Source: Euonymus europaeus (taxonomy: Eukaryota > Streptophyta > Magnoliopsida > Celastrales > Celastraceae). Taken from it: DNA of 64,000 bases. Location of the stretch: the NCBI GenBank assembly GCA_963580455.1, contig OY756960.1, positions 29,819,238-29,883,237 on the forward strand. Reading direction: 5' to 3'. The notes under the pieces were generated by a model. That model had not been told where the DNA came from and ran no database searches. It saw nothing but the letters and a program-made list of their open reading frames with translations. The stretch's first letter is position 1, and each line of letters starts with the position of its first letter. The position numbers and the translations under genes were made by a program. Shown one piece after another: positions 16,680 to 29,500 of the stretch.

Positions 16680-17734
16680 TTGATCTTTGCGGAGCGGTCT
16701 GCAACCAGAAACCCTACTCGTAGTGATTAGTTCACAGTTACAATCCAAGGTAGATTTTCTCTCTTTGACCTCGTTCCAGATACACGCGTTCTGCATAAAC
16801 AGTGGATCGATTTGATGCATTAGACTGGCCAGTTTTCAGATTCATAATTGCAATTTTCGTACGTCTTGCAGCTGTTGTTCTATGGCTCTTTCTCTTGGCT
16901 GAGGTCCTGGACTTTTCAGCATTTTTTACTCAATTTTAGGTAAACTATTCTCGTGTTTTCCTTTTCGTTTTTTTGTTGTTGACGTTTTGTTGTAGTTATT
17001 AAATTCGGTTTCATTCCGTTGAACAAGAGCATTGATATTTCTGTTATCGGTGCTTAGAGGCAATGAAAGTGCTGACTGGAGTAGCATAATTGGTAGTCTC
17101 TGTGTGAAGATTGGTTAATTAGGTTAAATATTGGCTCTCTGGACATTTTTCAGCGAGCAGGGTTTTCTGTGTCGCAATACTGATATTAGGTGACTCAATT
17201 ATGTTCATGGAGTAACTCATTAGTCCATTCAGATCCAATTTTTGATCGGGAACTTTGATTTGCATGACCATAATTCTGTCTAATGACTCTAATTGTACTT
17301 CAAGCCTTCAACCCTACAATTACAGTCATCCATGATAATGTTTTAATGTTTTTTTTTGGTTTCTTGACAACCAACCAAAGAAAGAATATCTTTAGGCTAT
17401 ATATATGAAGGATCTGGCCATGACAGAAAGTGTGAGTATTGAGTAATATCCTACAACAGTTGGTATTTTGTGAATTATCGATAGAACCATTAGCTCACTG
17501 ATTTGGTTATTCTTTGTTTTTTTTTTCCTTTTCAGTTTTGCATTTGTTAGAATTGAGTTTTAAACGCAAATGGCTTAATTCTGTTTTATTGCAGCATTTT
17601 GTTCTGGCAGAACCTTTGTGTTCAATTTATGTAGTTAATCAGGAAAGCCAATTCACATGTGCTTAATTCACTGTGCATGGTTTCAGGATGTGTTATTTGT
17701 CAATTTACCAGCCTACTCATTGAGGGTATTTCAA
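16680..17734 (+). promoter_or_regulatory. Likely 5' leader of the METTL14-like gene with a leader intron
   Basis: A good donor (CCAAG|GTAGATTTTC) at 16750 and a good acceptor (GGTTTCAG|GATG) ending at 17686 suggest a 937 bp leader intron. About 48 bp of leader remain before the ATG at 17735. The exact transcription start is not visible. The upstream ATG at 17657 would fall inside this intron. Confidence 0.45.
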
Positions 17735-20700
17735 ATGGGTTCACCTGAACGTGTTCAGAACTATGGAAAACGGGATGTGGAGGATAGCTCAGATTTGAAG
17801 AGTGATAGGGATGATGGAGAATGGGATGGCAGTGATAAGAGGAATCATAGGTCAAGCAAGTCTAGAAAGTCCAGCAATGCAGAAGAAGGTGAAGGATTGG
17901 ACAACAGTGGACGGAGGAGAAGTTCTAGTGACAAAGGCGAGAATCGTAAAAGGTCAAGTATCTCTAGCAAAGCAGGTAGTGATGATGATAGTTATGGCAC
18001 TAGAAAGGAGCGAAGCTCTAAGCAAGAGAAGAAAAAACAAGAGGAGAGTACTTTGGAACAGTTGAGTAGTTGGTACCAGGATGGAGAACCAGAAAGCAGG
18101 CAAGATGGTGGTGATAAGTTGGGCAGAAGAGCATATAATCGGTCCGATGAAAATGAAAGAACGAAAATTTCATCAAAGCTCCCAGAGAATGAGAGTTCCC
18201 GAAGTGGAACTAAAAGCAGAGAAGAAAAATCCCATGATGGAGAGCTTGAGAAGATGTCAGATAGAGACTTCAGGTATTCAGAGAGAAGGGAAAGCAGCAG
18301 AGAGAAGAGTCATGGCTCCTCTGAGCGGGTAAAAAGCTCAAGGAGAAGATGGGATGAGGCAGATGCTGTCAAGAAAGCTCAAGAACATCATCAGGAAAAA
18401 GCTGAACTGATAAGTGGAAGGACTACAGATTCCAAGCATGAGAGTACTAAAGAGAGAAGCTCATCTGCGAGAAATGAAACCATTGGGAGTAAAAGCAAGG
18501 GTGTGGTTGTCAATGGCGAGAAGGTTAAAAAATCAGAAGACAGGGGAGAGAGGAGAGTTGACACTGACAGGAGTAGGAGCAAAGGCAGGTCAGATACTTT
18601 AGAAGATGATAGAGGTGGTCCTGTTCCTAATGATGACGGATCAGGCAGGGAAAAAATTGACAAGTACAGAAAGCAGAGAACTCCCACTAACAGGGTAGCC
18701 ATTGAAAGCCGAGAAAAATCTGCTGGCCATGTTGAAGATGGAAATTCATGGATGAAAGAGAGAGTTGCTGGGGACTTGAGCCATACAAACAGGTCCAGAA
18801 CCCCTGAGAAGAGTGGTAGGCGTCATCGAGAAGCAAATCAAACTGAGATGGATCATGATAGAAGCATTGATCTCAAGCGGAAGGAGCCGGAGAAAGATGG
18901 CCACAGGGAGGATAGATCAAATGACCGGGATGATAACTGGAGTGGCAGGAGCAGGGAATGTGAGGATTCAAAAGAGCACTGGAAAAGAAGGCCTCTCAGC
19001 AGTAGTGATAAGGAGTCGAAAGATGGGGACATTGCTTATGATCGTGGTAGAGAGTGGGAATTGCCCAGGCATGGCCGCGATAGGAGTGACAATGAAAGGC
19101 CTCATGGTCGGTCAGGTAATAGAAAAGACGGAAGCAGGGGAGAAGCAGTAAAAACCTCAAATTTTTCAAATGAGAACTATGATGTGATAGAGATCCAAAC
19201 AAAACCTGACTATGGAAGAGCAGAAACTGGATCCAACTTTGTCAGGCGAACTGAAGTTAGTCAGCAGTCTGATGTGAAATCAGCCTCAAATGATGGGGAC
19301 TGGCCATACATGCAAGATGATGGAGCAAGCACTGACGCACATGGACCTGTGGTTTCTGGTGAAGATTTAAAGGACAGATATTTGGATGATGGAACAGTTA
19401 TGCGAAATCCAAATTCATGGAAGGATGAGTTTGATTACCAAGGTGGTAGAGGAAGAGGCCAGAAAGATGCCGTATCTGGTCGTAGTGTTGGTGGGCATAG
19501 TGGTTCACAGCCACCATATGGTAACCAGGAGGCAGGGTCTTTTGGCGGAGCTCCTCCTCAAGGAGTAAAAGGTAATAGGATAGGAAGAGGAGGAAGGGGT
19601 AGGCCTACTGGCAGAGATAACCAACAAGTTGGACTCCCTCGTCCAATTATGGGATCACCTTTTGGACCTCTTGGATTGCCGCCACCTGGACCAATGCAGC
19701 CGCTTACCCCCAGTATGTTGCCTGCGCCTGGTCCTCCGATTTCACCTGGTGTTTTCATTCCACCATTTTCTCCACCTATGTGGCCCAGGGCTCGTGGCAT
19801 TGATATGAACATGCTAGGTGTTCCACCTGGTCTCTCTTCTGTGCCTTCTGGCCCATCAGGTCCAAGATTTCCTCCTAATATTGGGAATCACTCAAATCCC
19901 CCTATGTATTTTAATCAAGCCGGGCCAGGGCGGGGTATTCCTCCAAGCATAGTTGGGCCTGGTTTTAATTCTGTGGGACCTATGGGACGAGGAGCGCTAC
20001 CTGATAAAGCCCCTGGAGCCGGGGGTTGGGTTCCTCCTAGAAATAATGGACCTCCTGGTAAAGGTCCTTCCAGAGGGGAGCAGAACGATTATTCTCAGAA
20101 CTTTGTCGACACTGGCATGCGACCCCAAAATTTCATTAGGGAGTTGGAGCTTACCAATGTTGTTGAGGATTACCCGAAGCTCAGGGAGCTAATACAGAAG
20201 AAGGATGAGATTGTCACCAACTCTGCTACTCCGCCCATGTACTTCAAATGCGATCTGCATGAGTTTGAGCTGTCCCCTGAGTTCTTTGGAACCAAGTTTG
20301 ATGTTATTCTGGTGGACCCACCTTGGGAGGAATATGTTCATCGAGCTCCAGGAGTTGCTGACCATACAGATTACTGGACTTTTGAAGAAATATTAAATCT
20401 TAAGATTGAGGTAGTCTATATGCACGCTACTTATTTTGGCAGTTTCTCTTTCTTAGAAGATGAATGTGCACCTTTTTCCTTTTCTTGTTTATTAATTTAG
20501 GAGGCTGACAGTATGGTATTTGAACAAGAAAATCTCTAAATTATTGACATGTGGACCAATCAATTGAAATTACAAACATCGTTTGTTGTTGTAAATGCAC
20601 CTTTTTAGTGCTTGTCTCTGTACGTCAGTTTAGTTGTTTTGGTAAAACTTATCGTTAAATCAATAATTGACTCAACTTTTGTCATGTGTGTTTACAGGCA

Positions 20701-23700
20701 ATAGCAGACACACCTTCATTTATCTTCCTGTGGGTAGGTGATGGTGTGGGCCTTGAGCAGGGCCGCCAATGTTTAAAGAAGGTACAAAACATGGCATTCA
20801 GAATCTTATTCTTGTCTAGACATGCTTTTATTCTTTTAGCTCTTAGTCATTTGTGTTGTGCATTGTGATTTTTCTTCTCTTTCTCTTGCTCTAGTGGGGA
20901 TTTCGTAGATGTGAGGATATTTGTTGGGTGAAGACAAACAAATCTACTCCAACTCCGTCTTTGCGACATGATTCTCATACTTTGTTTCAGCACTCAAAGG
21001 TGATTAATGAATTGTCTGTGTCATCTGCATTCTGATTATGTGCAGCTTTCCTTTGCTTTTTGACCTTTTCCTGTGTTTGATTGAATGCTTTGCAACTGCG
21101 TTGTTTTTCTGAACTTTCTACTTTTATTACGATGAAGGAGCACTGTTTGATGGGAATAAAAGGAACTGTTCGGCGTAGTACTGATGGTCATATAATTCAT
21201 GCCAACATCGACACTGATGTGATCATTGCTGAAGAACCTCCCTATGGTCAGTTCTGTTGTCCACTTTTGACATAGTTTTTTGGAGTTGGCATTAGTTCAC
21301 TTTTGGTTATGAGCTTTACATTTGTATATTTCTGAGATAAAAACTTGATTGGCTTTGTCTATTTTCCTATTTAACTTTTCACCAGTTAGGCTTGGCATTG
21401 TCATGTATTGATGGTTTATTGTACTGCAAAACCTATTCTTCTGTCTTTTACGTATATACTGACTGCGACAAAATAGTCCTCATTTTAGATTAGTTTTTAC
21501 TAGTGGCGAAGGCCCGCCTGAATTTGAGTGAGATGTTTGTTTTTCTTTTGAATGCAAAGACAACAACAGATTAGACACGCCTATTTCCTCTTGGCCGAGT
21601 ATCTTAATTAGTGGAGTTACACTACTTTTAAGTGGAGAAGTTACAAAATCATTAAAGGACGATTGGATTCTTAATCTTCTTTCATTTGGGATGAGTACTG
21701 ACAATTTTGCTGATGTAATCAACTGCAGGTTCGACTCAAAAGCCTGAAGATATGTATCGGATAGTAGAGCACTTTGCTCTTGGCCGCAGAAGGATCGAAC
21801 TATTTGGCGAGGACCATAATATTCGCTCAGGTTGGCTGACTGTTGGAAAAGGATTATCCACGTCTAATTTCAATGCTGAGGTACAATATCTTTCGAAAAT
21901 GAAATATACAATTGTTGCATTTAAAAATAAAAGGCTGTTTTCTTTTCTTTTTGATTGGAGGTAGATGTGTGATTTTCCTGTCTTGTGTTTGAGGCATACA
22001 AACTTGTTTGATTTTTATTCAGATGAATGAAATTAATTACTGTTGGGCCACTCTAGGTCTCAATGAAATTCATTTGTAGTGGTAGAATCCAGTGTTCTGA
22101 AAACCAAACCGGGCGTCAAACTGGTCAAGGCACCGATTACCGGTTTAACCACAAAAATGAAAATACATAAAAATATTTAGGTTTAAATTTTATATGATTA
22201 ATTTTATACCATTTGAAGACAAATTTTAGGTATCTATGTATGTGGGTAACAAAATGAGTCAAAAAAAAGTGTCAAACTTCAAAATTCAACTACAAAATAA
22301 TCAAATAATCCAATCCTCACTTATATATTACCTATTATTAATTTTAGAATTATTAATATATTTTTTAAATAATTTTTACTGGAATCTTAAAACTGGCCGG
22401 TTCAATCGGTCTAACGGTTACCGGTTTTCCCGATTTTAACTCGGTCAGACCGTGTCATCCGATTTGATAGATCAAACCAACAGGTCAGAGCACCGGTTCC
22501 CTGTTCAACCGGCCGGTTCGATCTAGTTCTCAGAACACTGATAGAATCCAAGAGGTAGGCCCGTTTTCCAAGGCGAGTCGCTTTACTTGGCATGCTGTAT
22601 CAGTTATATTGTTTTTCTCGCTTTCCTATCTAATATTTTTCTTATTTGAGAAAACATTTAAGATGTTTTAACATTGGGAAGAAATGGTAGCGTGGCAGTG
22701 AGAAGAATTGAAATAACTCAAGCAGTATACTGCAAAAATAGAAGTGTGAGACTGTGAGACAATAAGAGACATGGATGGAAGTAATAGGGAAAATATGGAT
22801 TAGTAGGATATACAGTAATGGTGAAAGAGAATTAATGTAACAGATTCGTACTGATTTCTTTTATGAATTTTTGTAGCCTGGTGAGGACGATGTTTGATGA
22901 AACAAAAGATTTTATTCAGTTAGCCATTATTATTTTCGAGTTAGGGCATATGTTGACAGTAATGAGAAGTTTAAAGAAAACTTTTTGAACTTTTTGGAAG
23001 ACCATTGTAGCTGATTAAAGTCAATACTGGATGTATATCTGGTGAGTTTTTTTTAATTAATTTGTATTGGAGGTCAATATACTAATGCATCAATTATTCT
23101 TCATCAACATGCTTAGTGGAGGATGGCTTTCTTGGGCAGGACAGAGCAACTTTTTCCGTTAGTAAAATTTTGTTTTTACTTGATGCCAAAAAAAGGGGAA
23201 AGAAATCCCCTGCCATAACTCTTTTTGTTCTTGCGCATCATGTCAAGTTATCTATGGCAATACTTCAAGGGAATCTTAATCACTTTCAGGCATACATCAA
23301 GAATTTTGCTGACAAGGATGGGAAAGTTTGGCAAGGGGGAGCAGGACGAAATCCACCTCCGGAGGCATCCCATCTTGTCCTAACAACCCCTGAAATAGAA
23401 TCCCTTAGGCCCAAGTCACCAATGAAGAACCAGCAGCAGCAGTCAACAACCATTACACTGACAACACCCAGCAGAAGAGCCGGTGGAAATTCACCTCAGA
23501 ATCCAGGTGCTTTAAGCTTAAATCAAGAAGCTTCAAGCTCTTGCCCTTCAACTCCAGCTCCTTGGGCTTCTTCAATGGAGGGGTTTAGAGGGCCAGAAGC
23601 TGGGAATATGCCTTCAGAAGAGAAGGTTTTCGATATGTACGGATATGGTGGCCAGAATAGTGGAGATTATCTAGATTTTGAATCTCATAGACCATTGAAT

Positions 23701-23709
23701 TTATTGTGA
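17735..23709 (+). CDS. METTL14: METTL14-type N6-adenosine methyltransferase subunit (EMB1691-like)
   Basis: Partner of METTL3/MTA in the nuclear complex that writes m6A in mRNA. Exons are 17735-20410, 20698-20781, 20895-20999, 21138-21246, 21729-21880 and 23290-23709, joining in frame to 1,181 residues. Residues ~1-540 are rich in Ser/Arg/Asp/Glu/Lys, a disordered charged region. Residues ~590-790 are Gly/Pro-rich with RGRG repeats, a likely RNA-binding surface. The MT-A70 domain starts near [20 protein letters not shown] (~800) and includes [50 protein letters not shown] and [19 protein letters not shown]. The MT-A70 region closely resembles plant METTL14. It keeps DPPW where, as I recall, animal METTL14 has EPPL. 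Intron 5 carries a MITE. I chose the ATG of MGSPERV because the next upstream ATG is probably intronic. Confidence 0.93.
22090..22540. mobile_element. hAT-like MITE in intron 5 of the METTL14-like gene
   Basis: This 451 bp element begins CAGTGTTCTGAAAACCAAAC, and its other end in reverse complement reads CAGTGTTCTGAGAACTAGAT. It is flanked by an 8 bp direct repeat, GTAGAATC (22082-22089) and ATAGAATC (22541-22548), with one mismatch. CAGTG-type ends and an 8 bp duplication fit hAT. Subterminal CCGGTT/AACCGG motifs recur at both sides and the middle is AT-rich and non-coding. It is removed with the intron, so it should not alter the protein. Confidence 0.8.
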
Positions 23710-25803
23710 CAAAAGGCACACCATAAAAATGTGCCATTTTGCTTGTACTTTTTTCCCCTCATAATTTTATAAATGGAAGAAGAAAAAATTCCACGTTTAA
23801 ATCCGATTACCACCTTCAGTTTCGGCTAAAACATTGAATCCCTCCCTATATTTCACTAGCTGGAGTGTTAATAATTCACTGATCCATCACATTTACCTAC
23901 CTTCGTTGTCCTGGTTCCGGAAGCTATAACAACAACCCAGACTATTATAACTATCTGTCTGGATCGGAGGATTCACCACCAGGTCCAAAAGAGAAGGCAT
24001 AACATATTTTTTATAAGGTATCCTTGTGAAGAATGTACTTCCAATCAATAATGCAGACTTCTTTACCGTTAACGAACCGTAACGCAAATAGTAAAATTAA
24101 TTATACAGTCAAGGAAAAGCAACATAAATTTGAAAAAAATTGCACTTGGTGGTCTTTATATAAAACTACAGCATCTGCGACATCAAATTCAGCATGCTCT
24201 AAGCACTGCTTAACTGACACTCTCTTCATATATAATTTCTTTATAAATAGCCTTCTCGCAAGAGGAGAAAATAATTTATTTCTTACTGTATACTTTTCAG
24301 ACGTTTTCAGTTTAAGTGATTATTTATTATTATATATTGATCAAATAGTGGTTGATCACAATTTTTTCAACAGTTGTTATGTGTGTATACTATTATACTA
24401 TATGTATCCCTGTACAAGTGTTACAGAAATCACCCAAATACTTTACCAAATATATTTTGAGTAGAGAAACTGGATCGAACATTGATTGTTGCAGATTGTC
24501 AAGTGACAATTGGGGAAGTAATATATGGAGATTTTTTGTTTTGCTAATTACGGAAATGATTCCTTCCTGTTCGTCAGCACTCATTTAATAATCAATAAAC
24601 ATGATACAAATAAATTTTATGAAGAAAAAAAGGATCCACATTTTTAGGTAATGATGAGTCCAAATTAGCTAATGTCAAAGATTTTGACGTTCTTAATTAA
24701 TGATTAATTTTCTCAGAGTTTCATGGGACAGGGATACCATACTCTAATGAAAATATTCATCCTGCCAACTCAAATACAAATACCACGGTGATTATGTCTT
24801 TAAATCAATTTAATCAGCCACAAAAGACGGCAAAGCTCGAGACTTAAAAATATAATCATCATTGATTATGAAAAGTCTACCAATTCAGAGCCAAGCAAAG
24901 ACAAAGATGACTAAATATTTATGTAAGGTTATTCCAGATTGGAAAGCACCGACTCCTCAGTCCTCACTCAATTCATGGGTCAATCTTCAATCCACTTTTC
25001 TCCATCTACGACTTACAAGGAAAAGGTTGGATGAATCTAACGCATCCAACCCTCAACTCGGAGTCGGAGCTAGTGGACTTTCGGAGAAAAGAAACCCTTT
25101 TAGCTTTCCAGGGAAAAGGTCTTATCAAGTATTGGATTTTTTTAATGTTAGGGTTCAACAGAATTAACCGCCACTCGAAAAGAAACCTCGGAAAATAGGA
25201 TACTCTTGCCGAGGTAAGAATTATGATTGTTTTTCGAGTTTTTATAGTTCGTATAGGAGTTTCTGTATCTGGGTATGTTGGATTGGTTTCAGTTGTAGCT
25301 TGAGAGTTGATGAAATGTCCGAATGAATGGCGTTTATTAATGGGCGTGGGACTATGCACCCAGTTTATTCAATTCGATTTTGCGATATAATTCATGGGCT
25401 TCTTCCTTCCTTTTATCCTTGCTAGTCAGTTTATGCCTGCTGACAATTTTTATTTGATTACAAAGACCAACTCCGGTTCTGGTTTTTCTGAGTTTTTTTA
25501 GATGTATTAATACTGATTGAACTATTAGCTTCCGTTGAAATGGAAATTTGATTATGGAAATATTGCAAGATATGATTTAATTTTCAAATTTTCTTCAAAA
25601 TTGTATCAAAGTGTTTTATTAACAAGATTTTTCCTTGAATATGTAACAGTTTGCCTGGGCTGAATTTTAATCTTAGTGTCCAATTGATTACACCAGTTTT
25701 GACAACTACTTTTTGAGCAAGAAACTGGTGTGGCATCAACGTGAGTCTAACGAATAATTGAACCTTCCGATTTGGAATACAATTTTCAGCCCAAGCTCCA
25801 AAA
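23710..25803. other. Spacer between METTL14-like and Lsi2-like genes
   Basis: It holds the 3' UTR of the methyltransferase gene and the promoter and leader of the transporter gene. The open frames here are AT-rich and show no family resemblance. I see no repeat with defined ends. Confidence 0.5.
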
Positions 25804-28800
25804 ATGGCCATGGCTTCTACTGTAAAAGTGGTTCTGGGCTCCACTGCCTTTTCATTCTTCTGGGTTTTGGCAGTTTTCTCTGCTGTACCCTTTTTACCTA
25901 TTGGAAGAACTGCAGGGTCCCTCTTAGGAGCCGTGCTCATGGTCATATTCCAAGTCATTACTCCGGAACAAGCATTTGCTGCAATTGATCTGCCAATCCT
26001 TGGCCTCCTATTTGGTACGATGGTTGTCAGTATCTATCTTGAAAGAGCCGATATGTTCAAATACTTGGGCAAGTTACTCTCATGGAAAAGCAATGGAGCG
26101 AAAGACTTACTCTGTCGAATCTGCCTGATTTCTGCAATTTCAAGTGCTTTTTTCACGAATGATACCTCTTGCGTTGTTTTGACTGAGTTTGTACTAAAAA
26201 TTGCAAGGCAACATAATATCCCGCCTCATCCATTCCTACTTGCCCTTGCCACAAGTGCCAATATCGGTTCCTCAGCTACTCCCATTGGAAACCCACAGAA
26301 CCTTATTATTGCTGTTCAAAGTAAAATTCCTTTTGGGAGTTTTCTCATTGGAATTCTCCCAGCAATGCTTATTGGAGTGTTTGTCAATGCTTTAATTCTT
26401 CTCTGCATGTACTGGAGGTTGCTTTCAGTTCAGAAAGATGAAGAAGATGTGGGAGTTGAGGTTGTTGCAGATGAGGATGTGAGTTCTCATCGATTTTCGC
26501 CAGCAACAATGTCTCATTTTACATCCTTAAACTCTCAGGAATGGAACTCAAGACTGGAATCTGCGAATATACAAAGCCCTTCTAATGTTAATGGGAACAC
26601 AGTTCACTTTGATATTCTGAGAAATCGAGGAAGTAACACAGAGAATGAAATCCATAGTGTCCATAGTGGTGTATTAGAGTCTGGAAGGAATTTAAATGCT
26701 TCAAAAGACACAACACCTGATGTATCTTTTCAGAAAAAAGAGAGAACTTGTTCTTCGGAGAGGGTACCATCTGTGGATAGATTGGGGGATATGATTCCTT
26801 CACAATCATCAGAATTCAATGACGGGCTTACCCCAAAGTGGAAAAGTAAATTGTGGAAAGCATGTGTTTACCTTGTTACTGTGGGAATGTTGATTGCTTT
26901 GCTGATGGGTCTGAATATGTCATGGACTGCAATTACTGCTGCACTTGCTCTTATGGTTCTTGATTTCAAGGATGCTCGGCCATGCCTCGAAAAGGTAAAA
27001 TCTGCAGCCAGAATGCTCCTCTCCCTATTTGTTCTATGCATGAGATTAGATAATATTGAACAACCTCCCATCAAAGCCGAGCTAATCAGCAATGGAAGCA
27101 TAATCTTTTAGCTAGGGGCCATGAAATTATATCTAAGAATTTTGATTTTTCATCTTATTCAATATTTCTTTGACAAATTATTAAGTTATATATTTTTTTT
27201 TGATAAATCAGATTAATTTATATTAGAATCAGCCGAAAGGCTATAGGATACATCATAAAATAGAAGGCCATAGAAGACCAATGATAAAGCATGACATTAC
27301 AACCAAAACTCCATGTAACCAGCCAGCAATAATTGAAAACAGCAAGGAAGGAACTTCAATAATTATAGCCAAGCGACCATCAGCTCTTCTCTTTCAACAC
27401 CTTGTTTTGCAAGACAATCAGCTACAGAATTTGCTTCCCTCCAGATGTGAGCAAACTCCACCTTATGCAGCAATAATTTCCAACGCTTGTCTGATTGCCA
27501 TCACCTCCGCAGTTGAAGCATCAAAACAGATTGCAGGACCAGAGAACATACAAATAAAAATACCATCACTGCTTCTCAAAACCCCACCTATGCCTCCCTT
27601 ATTAGAACGAAAAGAACCATCTGTATTCCATTTCATATAGCCTAGGGAGGGAGCTGTCCAATAAGTAAGTTGTCTGAATAATTTTTTGGGCACCAGTCTT
27701 GCAATTTTGATCCTCTCACAAGTTGTCATCAGATCTGGCCCACTGCAGTTAGGAGAAATTCTAATTGCCTTCAACCAAAAAGCAAGTCTAACAAATTATT
27801 AAGTTATATTTGATATCAAGATTCAATGGGCGGTTAGCTTGGAGCATGAATTGCTCGCTTTTAGTTTTTTTGGGTCTTCTAACCATAACAAATTGTTCCC
27901 TTTAATTCCTATTGTTGCATGTTGGATTGTTTGGTTAGAACGTAATAGGAGGATGTTTGAGGGGAGGGAACGGTCTATTGATGCTATTGAGAGTAGATGG
28001 TTTAGTACTCTTTATTCATGGGTTGTGGGTACTGTTGAGAGTGATTGTAATTCCAAAATCTTCATTTTGGAGAAATGTAACCTTTTGTAACACTGTCTTG
28101 GTGTTATATTAATAAATTTTTGTCTTTTCAAAAAAAATGTCTTATTCACTTACTGGAGTGTTGGGCAATACTTCTTGTTTTAACTCTCTGTGATGTTCAG
28201 GTCTCTTATTCACTTTTAATTTTCTTCTGTGGGATGTTTATCACGGTTGATGGATTTAACAAGACTGGAATTCCAAGCACATTCTGGGACTTTATGGAGC
28301 CCTATGCACAGATAGATCATGCTGTTGGCATAGCAATTCTTGCACTTGTGATACTTGTTCTGTCCAATTTGGCATCAAATGTTCCTACAGGTATGCTGTT
28401 TTCTTTTTTTCTTTATCTTCTTTGCATGGCTCAAGTATCTGTTCCGGAGTTGCATGAGAAATCGTTGTCACTTTAATTTGTTGAACCTTGTATGCTTTGA
28501 TGACCAAATACTGTTATCTGAACTCTGAAGCAGTCCCCCAGTCCCCAGCATTGTAGGACCCTGTTGAACCTCTCTCTGCATTTGTACTTGAAGTAATCAT
28601 GGTATTGTACATATTTAGCTGTAATGTTGGGACTTCTGCTGTAATCATTACTTGTTACGGAAACATCTTCAAGTCTTGTGCGTATGTTTTGGTAGCAAGC
28701 AGGTAACTATTGACTGTATCATAACGATTACTGTAAATAACTATCAGCAATAATGCAATGAATTTTTTTGAATAGTATAAACAGTTTCCGGGTGATTAAA

Positions 28801-29090
28801 GTTGTCATGTTTATATATTCTCAGTACTGTTACTTGGGGGAAGGGTGGCGGCATCAGCAGCTGTGCTTTCTGCGGCTGAAGAAAAAAAGGCATGGCTTAT
28901 TCTAGCTTGGGTCAGCACTGTGGCCGGGAACCTGTCATTACTGGGATCAGCAGCGAACCTAATAGTGTGCGAACAAGCTCGTCGTGGTCCACAGCTTGCT
29001 TACAACTTGTCCTTCTGGAGCCATCTTAAATTTGGAGTTCCCTCTACTCTGATAGTCACTGCTATTGGCTTGACTGTCATAAGAGGATAA
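25804..29090 (+). CDS. Lsi2-like silicon/anion efflux transporter (ArsB/NhaD-type)
   Basis: A multi-pass membrane protein of the ion transporter superfamily, close to plant Lsi2-like proteins that export silicic acid or related solutes at the plasma membrane. Exons are 25804-26994, 28201-28390 and 28825-29090, giving 548 residues. Visible features are a first hydrophobic segment after VKVVLGST, the family loop [14 protein letters not shown], the signature [18 protein letters not shown], a long hydrophilic central loop (~residues 215-345), then a second helix half with [16 protein letters not shown] and a matching loop [16 protein letters not shown]. The final exon ends GLTVIRG. The ATG at 25804 begins [10 protein letters not shown], and a downstream in-frame ATG lies two codons on. 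Intron 1 (26995-28200) is enlarged by LINE insertions. Substrate is inferred from family only. Confidence 0.9.
27192..27790 (-). mobile_element. 5'-truncated LINE with RNase H domain, in the Lsi2-like intron 1
   Basis: A 599 bp insertion flanked by a perfect 19 bp target duplication (ACAAATTATTAAGTTATAT at 27173-27191 and 27791-27809). On the minus strand it ends in an A-run (T-run at about 27193-27201). It encodes a terminal fragment of LINE ORF2: [20 protein letters not shown], then [20 protein letters not shown], the RNase H fold with Asp and Glu catalytic positions. The 5' truncation, long duplication and poly(A) tail are hallmarks of target-primed reverse transcription. It is antisense to the host gene. 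Confidence 0.88.
27810..28138 (+). mobile_element. Older LINE 3' end, sense orientation, in the Lsi2-like intron 1
   Basis: A plus-strand fragment encodes a LINE ORF2 C-terminal tail, including [20 protein letters not shown] and ending EKCNLL stop at 28090. About 40 bp of 3' UTR and an A-run at 28130-28138 follow. This tail type (W-IVWLERN) is typical of plant L1 proteins. The minus-strand LINE's 19 bp duplication lies at its left edge, so the younger LINE probably inserted into or beside this older fragment. A possible weak target duplication (TCTTATTCA) occurs on both sides but I am not sure of it. Confidence 0.6.
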
Positions 29091-29500
29091 TCACAAAACC
29101 CATCTCATGTCAAGAATACTTTGCTCGACAGAAGATCATAAAAGTACTTGTGCTTTAGCTTTTGCAAGTCTCATAGGCATTTAAAAAAATGTTCATAATT
29201 ATTTATTTATTTATTTGGAGATGCTATTGCGTAATAATGTGATTATGAGTGATGGTTCCTGAAATGACAATGCAGGTGGAGTGGGCCCTCGGGCTCTGGT
29301 CATAACTTTTTCCTCCGTGAAGGAAAAGAAAGATTATCGATCAGGGTTTGATAGGCTTGATGGGTGGCCTCTTTTGGGCTTTTTCTTATGAATGGTTTCC
29401 TTCGAAAGATTGGCCTTCTTTGTAAATACGTTTCCTATGAGGTTGGGGGTTCTATTCCTAGGGTGGGTTGGAATCACATTAATTTGTTGTGTGCTGTAAT

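Noticed and set aside
24033..24464. 143-codon frame between the METTL14-like and Lsi2-like genes
   Set aside because: AT-rich, low-complexity translation with clusters of Tyr/Ile/Phe and no family resemblance.
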